A DNA stretch of 13,780 bases. It comes from CPC320 sp002684375 (lineage in GTDB: Bacteria > Pseudomonadota > Alphaproteobacteria > Rhodobacterales > Rhodobacteraceae). Position numbers and translations under genes: made by a program. The notes below the pieces were generated by a model. It saw only the letters and a program-made list of their open reading frames with translations. It made no database searches and was not told the origin of the DNA. Each line of letters starts with the position of its first letter. The stretch's first letter is position 1. Shown piece by piece: positions 1-7,104 of the stretch. The DNA lies in assembly GCA_965662545.1 (NCBI GenBank), contig CBFIHZ010000062.1:1-13780 (forward strand). The letters are read 5' to 3'.

Positions 1-153
1 AAATGTCACTGGATTTTTCATACTGCGATGTTGGATTTTCATGCTCTTCACCTAACCATACCAGCGTTGTCAAATTCTATTTGTGAATATTGTAGCTACT
101 TATTGAATGGACTATGCGTTAACGCCTAAAACTGATTTAAACACCATGGAACG

Positions 154-1032
154 GTGTCAAAAAGAGAATTAGGTATAAAATCGATGGAAGAAATATCTAA
201 AGACGCTGAGTTAAAAAAGATGCAGTCTCAGTTGTCTAAGTTTAAACTAGAAGCCAAACTGCGCAGGAATTTAGCCTCAGAAATTGAGAAACAAAAGCAA
301 ATCGCACTGGCCGCACAATCAGTTGCGCAAGAGAAATCAAAAGAATTGGAGGTTCTATCTCTGCAATTGGCAAAGTATCTTCCCCCGCAATTATATCAAT
401 CAATTTTCGCGGGCGAAACACAGGTGAATATTGCCAGTTCGAAAAAGCCAATGACAATATTCTTTTCTGATTTGGTTGGCTTTACTGCTCTGTCCGACAA
501 CATGGCCTCAGATAATTTAACTAATATGTTAAATTTTTACCTGACTGAGATGTCAAATATCGCTTTGGAATTTGGGGGCACAATAGACAAATATATTGGC
601 GATGCGGTAATGATATTTTTTGGCGACCCGCATTCAAGAGGTGTTGGGGAAGATGCAATAAACTGCGTGGCCATGGCCGTGAAAATGCAGCGTCGCATGA
701 TGGATTTGACCCACGAATGGAAGGCGCAATTTGGGTTACCACGCCCGTTGCAGATGCGGGTTGGTATCAATTCGGGAATTTGCACAGTGGGGAATTTTGG
801 CAGCGAAAGCCGGCTTGATTACACAGTAATAGGAGGAGCAGTAAATCTAGCCTCACGGTTGGAGGGGTTGTCCAAACCAAACGGAATTCTTCTTTCTGAA
901 CACACCTATAATCTGGTGCATAAACAGGTATCATGCCATGAAGGAAAACCTGTAAGGCTTAAAGGGATTAGCGGTGATATTGTCGCTTATGAGGTGGCAG
1001 ATTATAGTGAAATAACCCCCGCGGGGCTGTGA
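154..1032 (+). CDS. Class III adenylate/guanylate cyclase with N-terminal coiled coil
   Basis: Makes a cyclic nucleotide (most likely cAMP) from the NTP. Residues about 12-70 are charged and heptad-like, a probable coiled coil, followed by a short linker (LAKYLPPQL, 72-80) often found just before bacterial class III cyclase domains. The catalytic domain (about 97-285) has both metal aspartates, D106 in FFSDLVGFT and D150 in KYIGDAVM, the purine-binding pair K146 and D222 (LDYTVIG), and the transition-state residues N231 and R235 (VNLASR). All catalytic positions are therefore present, and activity is expected. No membrane segment or signal peptide is seen, so it is probably cytosolic. The start used is GTG at 154; ATG at 184 in the same frame is equally plausible, as neither has a strong ribosome-binding site. 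An in-frame stop at 133-135 excludes a longer N-terminal sensor domain. Base composition is more AT-rich than in the later operons. Cyclase identity is secure; substrate and input signal are not. Confidence 0.9.
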   Translation: MSKRELGIKSMEEISKDAELKKMQSQLSKFKLEAKLRRNLASEIEKQKQIALAAQSVAQEKSKELEVLSLQLAKYLPPQLYQSIFAGETQVNIASSKKPMTIFFSDLVGFTALSDNMASDNLTNMLNFYLTEMSNIALEFGGTIDKYIGDAVMIFFGDPHSRGVGEDAINCVAMAVKMQRRMMDLTHEWKAQFGLPRPLQMRVGINSGICTVGNFGSESRLDYTVIGGAVNLASRLEGLSKPNGILLSEHTYNLVHKQVSCHEGKPVRLKGISGDIVAYEVADYSEITPAGL

Positions 1033-1230
1033 GACAGAGGGCTGGTTGAGTACAAGAACCACCATTTTGGAAGCGACTATGGCTTTAAAGGCGCGGGTTT
1101 GATCACAGACCTCGCAACTGGCAAAACCCACAGGATCGCGCTCGGCGTAATGTATGCGCTAAACGAACATTCCTGCCACATTTTGCGTCCCGAGGAAGAC
1201 TGGTTATGGCCAGCACCCTTAAGCCGCTAG
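1033..1230 (+). pseudogene. Unassigned coding-like fragment after the cyclase stop
   Basis: The cyclase reading frame stays open for 65 codons after its stop codon, ending at TAG 1228-1230. The translation has protein-like composition, with stretches such as FGSDYGFKGAGLITDL and RIALGVMYALNEH. There is no convincing start codon (only TTG 1096 or ATG 1150 inside it) and no ribosome-binding site. I do not recognise the family. It may be the C-terminal remnant of a gene whose 5' part was lost, or chance. From its end to about 1367 I see nothing assignable beyond a possible 20-codon ORF starting with ATG near 1252. Confidence 0.3.
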
Positions 1231-1367
1231 TGACAGGCACTAAGGTAAACGATGAAAATGACTGCTACACCCCCCCAAGTGACCGAAGAGGCTGAAAATG
1301 GCTCTGATGTTTAAAAGTTGCAAGTGACGCCTCGTCCTGTAGCCCAAATAATGCGATTTCATATGAG

Positions 1368-1386
1368 AGACCTCTGCATAACACCA
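1368..1386 (+). repeat. Left terminal inverted repeat of the MITE-like element
   Basis: Nineteen bases, exact reverse complement of 1454-1472. An inner CACCA...TGGTG mini-hairpin (about 1382-1395) sits at its internal edge. Confidence 0.8.
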
Positions 1387-1453
1387 CTATTGGTGATTTT
1401 TGAAAAATTTACGATTGTTTTTATTGAGTAAAATAATGGGTGTTCATAAAAAT

Positions 1454-1472
1454 TGGTGTTATGCAGAGGTCT
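1454..1472 (-). repeat. Right terminal inverted repeat of the MITE-like element
   Basis: Nineteen bases, exact reverse complement of 1368-1386. Confidence 0.8.
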
Positions 1473-1594
1473 TCATAAATGGCTTGACTGGAGGCTGTTT
1501 TGGGAAAGCGGGCCCAAAAACGTTCCCGTTGACATCAATCCAAATCCCCGCACACGGGTTCAGTTTTTCTAAATTACTGTCATGTTATTTAAGA

Positions 1595-2013
1595 TTAGCC
1601 TTGCGACAGGCTGAGAACATTTTGCTTCGATGCGTTGGCCTGTACGAGCATCGCAATTGAGGCTTGCTGCAGGATCTGGTTTTTCGCTAGGTTCGTAGTC
1701 TCCAAAGCACAGTCTGCATCCTCGATGCTCACTCTCGCTGCTGACAGGTTTGACGAGATGTTGGTCAGGTTGCTGATCGTATGGTTCAACCGGTTGGAAA
1801 CCTCATCAAGTTCAACACGTTGGGTATTGAGGGCCTGTATCGCAAAATCTACTGTGGTGGTCGTGAACCTCATTTTTTAAGTATGCCGATTTGTGGACCC
1901 GTGGGATTTGCGGGAGTGATAGAAAGATGGACAACATTCCCCTCAGTACGGGCAGACACACCCAGTGCTGCCATACCCGCAGGCTCGTTTATAAAGCCGG
2001 CAAGCGGCGCTGC
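1595..2013 (-). pseudogene. Flagellin gene remnant (C-terminal half, frameshifted, 5'-truncated)
   Basis: On the minus strand, 1873 to 1595 encode 92 residues that are clearly the conserved flagellin C-terminal D1/D0 helices: NRLNHTISNLTNISSNLSAA, then IEDADCALETTNLAKNQILQ, and ending KQNVLSLSQG. Upstream, 2013 to 1873 stay open in another frame and read like a flagellin hypervariable domain (AALGVSARTEGNVVHLSITP), ending in TGA at 1872-1870. Adding one A to the six-A run at 1878-1873 joins the two frames, so a single-base loss in that run is the simplest explanation. The N-terminal half is missing: homology stops exactly where an IS3-family end begins (2014). Flagellin polymerises into the flagellar filament; this copy cannot make a functional subunit. 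Family identity of the C-terminus is very secure, and assignment of the upstream segment is likely. Confidence 0.88.
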
Positions 2014-2240
2014 TGAACCGCCCCTTTTTTGCCGGAGGCCCAGAAGTAAGGATACTGGGTTATGGAAAAGAACAAATGTGGAAACAGAAATTCACCAGAG
2101 GTGCGCGACCGTGCTGTTTGGGTGGTATTCGAGCATCAGGGCGAATTTGACAACCAGTCTGCTGCGATCAAATCGATTGCGCCCAAGATCGGTTGTGGGC
2201 CTGATACGCGTCAGGCGTGGGTTTGTTGCGCAGACACCGA
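2014..2240 (+). mobile_element. Left end of an IS3-family insertion sequence (truncated)
   Basis: The element appears to begin at TGAACCGCCCC (2014-2024), which resembles the TG-starting, C-rich ends of IS3-family elements from memory. The orfA start follows 48 bases later. The element inserted into the flagellin gene and was later deleted from about 2240 onward: no OrfB, DDE domain or right end follows. The 3' breakpoint is approximate, set where the OrfA similarity fades. Confidence 0.65.
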
Positions 2241-2286
2241 ACCAGCTCTTTATGGATATTCAAAACCGATTTACATTCGCTATTGA
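2062..2286 (+). pseudogene. IS3-family transposase OrfA, N-terminal fragment
   Basis: ATG at 2062 opens a 74-codon frame. Residues about 10-54 match the helix-turn-helix N-terminus of IS3-family OrfA: SPEVRDRAVWVVFEHQGEF, then AAIKSIAPKIGCGPDTRQAW. OrfA normally runs to about 90-100 residues with a leucine zipper and a frameshift into OrfB. Here the similarity ends near residue 56 (about 2230), and the remaining codons up to TGA 2284-2286 are unrelated sequence. It cannot give a functional transposase. The stop overlaps the TTGACA of the candidate promoter for the next operon. Confidence 0.8.
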
Positions 2287-2310
2287 CATAGAATTGCGCC
2301 AAACTAAAGT
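2283..2310 (+). promoter_or_regulatory. Candidate sigma70 promoter of the first importer operon
   Basis: A consensus -35 box TTGACA (2283-2288) is followed after 16 bases by TAAAGT (2305-2310, four of six -10 matches), then an AT-rich stretch into the ATG at 2337. CTAT-TGAC-ATAG around the -35 box is a small palindrome that could be part of an operator. It lies just past the IS3 remnant. Confidence 0.4.
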
Positions 2311-2336
2311 ATATATATTTTTAATTGGATAATCTA

Positions 2337-3854
2337 ATGGATGTATCGGGGCTACTGATAGCTCGACAACTGAAGATGACTTTTGGTCAAACGCGCGCTT
2401 TGTGTTCGGTCGATTTATCGGTCCAATCAAATGAAATTCTTGGACTTATTGGCGGCAACGGGGCCGGAAAATCAACCTTACTGAAAATTCTGACTGGCAT
2501 TTACAAACCTGATCAGGGCGAAATGACGTTGGATAACATCCCCTACAACCCTCGCTCGCCCTATGAGGCTATTGAACATCGTGTGGTTTTGATACCGCAA
2601 GAATTGCGGGTGGTGCCGTCAATGAGCGTTGCAGACAACGTCATGCTTGGCCGCTGGCCGTCGAAAATCGGCCTGCCCTTGGTAGACAATTCCGCCTCCG
2701 AACGACTGGCATCCGAATGGTTGGAAACTCTGGGTCTTGACATAAATCCGAAAGTTCCGATTGGAAGCCTTTCTTTTGCCGCCCGGCAATCAGTGGTCAT
2801 TGCGCGTGCTCTTGCGCGTCAGGCACGGTTGCTTATTCTAGATGAGCCTACCGCCGCTTTGGGCAAAGCCGAGGTGGATCTGCTTTTTAAGCTTATTGAA
2901 AGGATGCGCGCACAGGGCACTGCGATCATATACGTGTCGCACCGGCTGGATGAGATTAAGCTGCTTTGCGACCGTGTCGTGGCATTGCGTGACGGCGAGG
3001 TTGTGGCAGAGCTGAAACGAGGGGCATATACCTATCAGGATCTTGTGCTGGCAATATCCGGCCAGAAAATCCAGCAGATGGCTGCAAGCATCCCGCCGCC
3101 GGATGCCCCTGTCCTTTTGGCGGCAGACGCGCATTACAACAAAATCGATGAGAGCCTTTCGATGCGGGCAGGCTGGGTCAGCGGGTTGCATGGGTTATTA
3201 GGCAGCGGTATCGAGAATCTGTTGCGGTGTCTTTTTGGCGCCTGCGACACATGCCAGATGGATACCCCAGCCGGCAAAACCCTTTTGAGCAACCCGGGTG
3301 CCGCTATCAGAGCAGGCATTGGCTATGTGCCTAGTGAACGCTTTCATGCGATCGTTCCGCACATGTCTGTGCGAGACAATATTGTTCTACCGCACCTGCA
3401 ACACTTTGCGCGAATTGGCGGGACCATCAACCGCCGTGCGCTGGATGCCGCCGTTGCTCCGCTTATGGCGCGATTGGGAATTCGACCAGACAATCCCGCC
3501 CTCGCCGCAGGGAGCCTTTCAGGCGGGAATCAACAAAAGCTTCTTTTTGCCCGCTGGATGATGGGGACAACCCATACACTTCTACTCGACGAAGCAACTC
3601 ACGGCGTGGATATCGGAGCAAAAGCGTTGATCAAATCACAGATCCGTGAATTCGCCGCGCGCGGTGGGGCTGTGCTGATGCACTCGGTCGAGATCGAAGA
3701 CCTCGCTGAATTGGTGGATGAATTATATCTGATGATTGGGAACAAACTTTCCGCCCCGCAGCAAAGACCCCCCTCCGGCTATGACCTTGCAGGGTTGAAG
3801 GGGCAAATGTCCTTGATTGATCCGACAATCACGCATGCGGAGCACGCGCAATGA
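2337..3854 (+). CDS. RbsA/MglA-type ABC importer ATPase with two nucleotide-binding domains
   Basis: Energises import by hydrolysing ATP on the inner face of the membrane. The 505 residues are the normal size for the fused double-ATPase (CUT2) class. Domain 1 has Walker A GGNGAGKST (39-47), Q-loop Q88, signature LSFAARQ (145-151), Walker B LLILDE (165-170) and H202 (VSHRL). Domain 2 has a degenerate P-loop (GLLGSG, 286-291) without the lysine, signature LSGGNQQ (394-400) and Walker B LLLDEATHGVD; a degenerate second P-loop is normal in this family. ATG at 2337 is preferred over TTG at 2325 because the ATPase fold needs no extra residues; neither has a good ribosome-binding site. The stop overlaps the permease start (ATGA at 3851-3854). 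With the next two genes it forms a complete importer. The family usually carries sugars, but the binding protein suggests another ligand. Confidence 0.93.
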   Translation: MDVSGLLIARQLKMTFGQTRALCSVDLSVQSNEILGLIGGNGAGKSTLLKILTGIYKPDQGEMTLDNIPYNPRSPYEAIEHRVVLIPQELRVVPSMSVADNVMLGRWPSKIGLPLVDNSASERLASEWLETLGLDINPKVPIGSLSFAARQSVVIARALARQARLLILDEPTAALGKAEVDLLFKLIERMRAQGTAIIYVSHRLDEIKLLCDRVVALRDGEVVAELKRGAYTYQDLVLAISGQKIQQMAASIPPPDAPVLLAADAHYNKIDESLSMRAGWVSGLHGLLGSGIENLLRCLFGACDTCQMDTPAGKTLLSNPGAAIRAGIGYVPSERFHAIVPHMSVRDNIVLPHLQHFARIGGTINRRALDAAVAPLMARLGIRPDNPALAAGSLSGGNQQKLLFARWMMGTTHTLLLDEATHGVDIGAKALIKSQIREFAARGGAVLMHSVEIEDLAELVDELYLMIGNKLSAPQQRPPSGYDLAGLKGQMSLIDPTITHAEHAQ

Positions 3855-4807
3855 AGAATAATGCTACGCGTCTCCTTGGTTGGGCGGTGCATAATGCCCC
3901 CGTGATTGTTCTTGCCCTGATCATAATCTTTACCGCTTTGATGACAGATCGGTTCTTCACCCAGATCAATCTCCGCAACATCCTGCTACAGGCCTCTATA
4001 ATCTCAGTTTTATCCATGGGAATGACGTTTGTGATCATCTCGGGAGGATTCGACCTCTCCGTTGGGGCTATCGTTGCGGCTGCGGGCTGCGCCGCAGCTT
4101 GGGCGATGTTGCAAGTTGGCGTGGTTTTTGGAATCGGCGTGGGCCTCTTGGTAGGTCTGGTGGCAGGGGTCATCAATGGGACCCTAGTCGCATGGTTTCG
4201 GCTGAACTCTTTCATCACCACGCTCGGCGCAATGGTGACGATCCGCGGCTTCGCAATGTTGTTCACAGAAGGCCAGCCTGTGTACGGCACCGAAGGCTTG
4301 CCGGCATCATTTTTGAACTATGCGCAGGGCACTTTTCTGGCCATTCCTTTGCTCACCTGGACACCGCTGATCCTGTTTGTGATGCTTAGCTGGGCGCTGC
4401 ATTTCTCAGCCTACGGCAAGAAACTTTATGCAGTCGGCGGCAATGCAGAAGCCGCCTACCTTGCGGGGATCCCGGTCGCGCGAATGAGGGCATCTGCCTT
4501 TGCTATTTGCGGGCTGAGTTCTGGAATCGCGGGGGTCATGATGGCTTCACGCTTGCAAAGCGGACAGCCCACGGCTGCGCATGGCTATGAGCTGACCGCC
4601 GTTGCCGCTGTCGTACTTGGTGGCGCAACGCTGCATGGTGGTGAGGGCAGATTGATTATGACGATTGTCGGCGTACTCATCATGGTCATACTTGGAAACG
4701 CGCTTAATCTTATCGGTGTGAACTCCTATTGGCAGCCAATTACCGTCGGCATCGTCATCCTGTTTGCGGCACTTGCCGATCAACTCAAACGAAGCTGGAG
4801 GCGGTGA
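3851..4807 (+). CDS. RbsC-type ABC importer permease (BPD_transp_2 family)
   Basis: Inner-membrane channel subunit, probably working as a homodimer with the double ATPase. The 318 residues are mostly hydrophobic, with about 8-10 membrane segments. Family landmarks are SGGFDLSVGAIVA (64-76), LNSFITTLGAMVTIRG (118-133), the cytoplasmic YGKKLYAVGGN segment (188-198) that resembles the ATPase-coupling region, and TAVAAVVLGGATLHGGEG (249-266). Length and order match RbsC/XylH/AraH proteins. The start overlaps the ATPase stop by four bases, so translation is probably coupled. A 90-bp gap with its own ribosome-binding site follows before the binding protein. Nothing appears truncated. Function as a permease is secure; the substrate is not given by this protein. 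Confidence 0.93.
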   Translation: MKNNATRLLGWAVHNAPVIVLALIIIFTALMTDRFFTQINLRNILLQASIISVLSMGMTFVIISGGFDLSVGAIVAAAGCAAAWAMLQVGVVFGIGVGLLVGLVAGVINGTLVAWFRLNSFITTLGAMVTIRGFAMLFTEGQPVYGTEGLPASFLNYAQGTFLAIPLLTWTPLILFVMLSWALHFSAYGKKLYAVGGNAEAAYLAGIPVARMRASAFAICGLSSGIAGVMMASRLQSGQPTAAHGYELTAVAAVVLGGATLHGGEGRLIMTIVGVLIMVILGNALNLIGVNSYWQPITVGIVILFAALADQLKRSWRR

Positions 4808-4897
4808 AATGGAACCTGAGTGATCGAAACTTGCAAAACTGTCACGTTATGAACGCAACTACCGCCCTTCCTATCAACCTCAGAAAAGGAGAACGCC

Positions 4898-5797
4898 ATG
4901 TCTTTTTATCGAAACTCCACTGCTGCAATCGCCGTCTTTGTTTGCGGCCAAGCTCTCTTCGTAGTGCCGACCCTTGCCGAAACACTGGGGATCTCGCTTT
5001 CTGATGACAGCAATCCATTCTATGTTCAGATGCGCAAAGGCATCGAAGAACGCGCGACCGAATTGGGTTGGACATTCACCTATGTTGGGGCCAATGAATC
5101 TGTTGTGAATCAAATTCAAACTGTCGAAGATTTCGTTGCAAAGGGCGTCGATAGCATTCTAATCTCGCCTGTTGACGCCGTGGGTGCTGGGCCCGCCTAT
5201 GCCGCCGCCGCCGCTGCGGGTATTCCGATCATGTCTGTCGCCCGCCACGCCATATCGCCGGATCAAACCATGGCGATCAAGATGGACGAGGTCGGCGTCG
5301 GGTCCGCCATTGGCGCTTGGTTGGTGGCAAAGCTGGACGGAAAGGGTAAAATTGCAATGATCGAAGGTCCTTCGGGCGCGCAGACCTTCCGCAATATTGC
5401 GCAGGGTTTCACCACACAGATTGAATCTGCTTCCGGAATCGAGGTCGTGGCCCGCTTTGAAGCACCACTTCGCCGCGAAGAGGGTCTGCGTATCACCGAA
5501 GACATCCTGACGGCTCATCCTGATGTGCAGGCAATCTATTGCGGCAACGACGAGACCGCCCTCGGTGCGGTTCAGGCCGTAGCTGCCGCCGGAAAAACCG
5601 GTCAAATCATCATCACTGGAATGAATGCGACAGGCCCCGCGCGTGCCGCGGTCGACTCGGGTGGCCTCGCCTTGACAGTCCAGCTAAAGCCGCTGGAGTG
5701 GGGACGTCTCGCGGTCGACTCGATGGCAAAGTGGCTTGGGGGCGATCACACGTTTGAGGCACCGCGCCCAGGATTTTCCCTGATCGAAAAGCAGTGA
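4898..5797 (+). CDS. Periplasmic binding protein of the RbsB family with altered ligand site
   Basis: Captures the ligand in the periplasm and delivers it to the permease. A Sec signal peptide covers residues 1-27 with likely cleavage after TLA. The mature part is a type I periplasmic-binding fold (Peripla_BP_4): SDDSNPFYVQMRKGIE (35-50), GVDSILISPVDAVG (83-96) and GNDETALGAVQAV (216-228). Aligned by eye with E. coli RbsB, the arginines (R116, R165), N39, N217 and Q262 are kept, but the two ribose-binding aspartates are replaced (D89 by A115 in SVAR, D215 by N243 in GMNATG). The start is well supported by AAAAGGAG ending about 8 bases upstream of ATG 4898. It lies between permease and monooxygenase (27-bp gap), so one transcript is likely. 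Fold assignment is secure; non-sugar specificity is inference. Confidence 0.92.
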   Translation: MSFYRNSTAAIAVFVCGQALFVVPTLAETLGISLSDDSNPFYVQMRKGIEERATELGWTFTYVGANESVVNQIQTVEDFVAKGVDSILISPVDAVGAGPAYAAAAAAGIPIMSVARHAISPDQTMAIKMDEVGVGSAIGAWLVAKLDGKGKIAMIEGPSGAQTFRNIAQGFTTQIESASGIEVVARFEAPLRREEGLRITEDILTAHPDVQAIYCGNDETALGAVQAVAAAGKTGQIIITGMNATGPARAAVDSGGLALTVQLKPLEWGRLAVDSMAKWLGGDHTFEAPRPGFSLIEKQ

Positions 5798-5824
5798 ATT
5801 CCCGACTTCATAAAGGATGATCCG

Positions 5825-7063
5825 ATGAAGATCGTAATTGCAGGCGCTGGCATTGGCGGGCTTACAACCGCCCTGCTACTCCATGAACGCGGAATTGAAT
5901 GCGAAATCTATGAGAAGGTTCCCGAACTCCTTCAGATTGGCGTGGGACTGGCGCTCCTGCCGCATGCCGTCCGGGTTTACGATAGTCTGCGCTTGCTGCC
6001 GGAACTCGACAAGATCGGGATGCGGACTGAAATGTCCTATTTCCGGACGCGGCATGGTCAGAACGTGTGGGAGGAACGCAGAGGGATTCCGGCGGGCTAT
6101 GATGTTCCGCAATACGCGATCCATCGCGCACATCTGCAACAGGTTCTGGTTGACGCGGTCAACAGCCGACTGCCGGAGGGGTCGCTTCATCTTGACGCAT
6201 CGTTCGAGAAGGTAAGCCAAACCGATAGCGGCATTACCGCGCTGTTCCGGCGAAGCGATAGCAGCACCGTCACGGTAGAAGGCGATGCCCTGATTGGGGC
6301 CGATGGCATACACTCAGCGGTTCGCCATCAGTTTCATCCAGACGAAGGCGCACCCCGCTGGAGCGGCCTGATGCTTTGGCGCGGTGCGGTTGAGTGGCCG
6401 AGTTTCATGGATGGCAAATCCTATATCAATTCCGGTGGGACAGACTGCAAATTCGTCCTCTACCCGATTTCTGCGGGCAAGACTCCCGAAACCCAGTTGA
6501 TGAACTGGGCCACAGTCATCCGTAAGGCCGAACCGGGCGGCGCACCGCCCGCACGCGAGGAATGGAACCGGCAAGCGGGATTGGCTGACATTCAGAAACT
6601 CCTCAAAGCCTTCACTATTCCCGAGCTCGATTTCGAGGCGATGGTTGCAGCAACTCCTATTTTCTGGGAATTCCCGATGTGCGACCGTGATACCTTGCAA
6701 AAGTGGAGTTTCGGGCGGACAACGCTATTGGGAGATGCCGCCCATTCGATGTATCCTTTTGGCGCCAATGGGGCGGCACAATCCATCCTCGACGGTCAAA
6801 AACTCGCTGATGAACTTGCAAAAGGCGGCGCTATCGCAGACGCGCTGATCCGCTATGAGGCAGATCGTCTGCCCAAAACAAATGAAATTGTTGCCAACAA
6901 CCGAAACGGTGGACCGGAGCGGGTCGTGAACGAGGTCGAGCTTCGATCCCCCAAGCGTTTTGACGATGTAGAAAAGGTCTTGTCATACGAGGATCGAAAA
7001 GCCATTGTTCATGGCTATGCCGAACTGGCGGGATATGCGAAAGAACAGATGGCGCGGTCCTAG
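5825..7063 (+). CDS. FAD-dependent group A aromatic-type monooxygenase
   Basis: Predicted to use FAD, NAD(P)H and O2 to hydroxylate a small aromatic or heteroaromatic compound in the cytosol, like the salicylate/3-hydroxybenzoate hydroxylase family. The 412 residues contain the Rossmann GAGIGG (7-12) with acidic E30 closing the second strand, the flavin-contacting HRAHL (100-104), the DG motif GADGIHS (158-164) that contacts FAD and NAD(P)H, and the GD motif LLGDAAHSMYPFGANGAAQS (301-320). No signal peptide or membrane segment is seen. ATG 5825 has AAAGGA at about 5812-5817. Placement right after an importer suggests that it acts on the imported compound, and the TetR gene 41 bp downstream may control it. 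Oxidoreductase class is secure; the substrate cannot be read from sequence. Confidence 0.92.
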   Translation: MKIVIAGAGIGGLTTALLLHERGIECEIYEKVPELLQIGVGLALLPHAVRVYDSLRLLPELDKIGMRTEMSYFRTRHGQNVWEERRGIPAGYDVPQYAIHRAHLQQVLVDAVNSRLPEGSLHLDASFEKVSQTDSGITALFRRSDSSTVTVEGDALIGADGIHSAVRHQFHPDEGAPRWSGLMLWRGAVEWPSFMDGKSYINSGGTDCKFVLYPISAGKTPETQLMNWATVIRKAEPGGAPPAREEWNRQAGLADIQKLLKAFTIPELDFEAMVAATPIFWEFPMCDRDTLQKWSFGRTTLLGDAAHSMYPFGANGAAQSILDGQKLADELAKGGAIADALIRYEADRLPKTNEIVANNRNGGPERVVNEVELRSPKRFDDVEKVLSYEDRKAIVHGYAELAGYAKEQMARS

Positions 7064-7104
7064 ATCAATTGCTAAGTGGACGACTTTAACCTGGTGGACG
7101 ATCA

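Larger units (their letters stand above)
1368..1472. mobile_element. MITE-like element with 19-bp perfect terminal inverted repeats
   Basis: The ends match perfectly as inverted repeats: AGACCTCTGCATAACACCA at 1368-1386, and its exact reverse complement at 1454-1472. Allowing one bulged base on the left, the match extends outward through TATGA (1362-1366 against TCATA 1473-1477). The 67-bp interior is very AT-rich and encodes nothing. The end sequence resembles those of IS5-family elements, from memory. It is therefore probably an internally deleted IS or a MITE mobilised by an IS5-type transposase. A clean target-site duplication is not obvious: TCATA occurs on both sides (1359-1363 and 1473-1477), but asymmetrically with respect to the repeat. 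Confidence 0.7.

Noticed and set aside
67..94. Promoter for the cyclase (TTGTCA followed by ATTGTA-like sequence).
   Set aside because: The match to -10 consensus is poor and spacing is not ideal, so it cannot be told from AT-rich background.
1781..2332. A 183-codon plus-strand open frame as a real gene.
   Set aside because: It runs antisense through the flagellin remnant and across the IS3 end in a different frame from OrfA. Its translation is low-complexity and unlike a protein family.
3829..4290. Long minus-strand open frame opposite the ATPase/permease junction.
   Set aside because: It is an antisense shadow of a strongly recognised permease, with proline/threonine-rich translation and no ribosome-binding site.
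5159..5605. Long minus-strand open frame opposite the first binding protein.
   Set aside because: Antisense shadow of a secure gene; its translation shows no recognisable domain.
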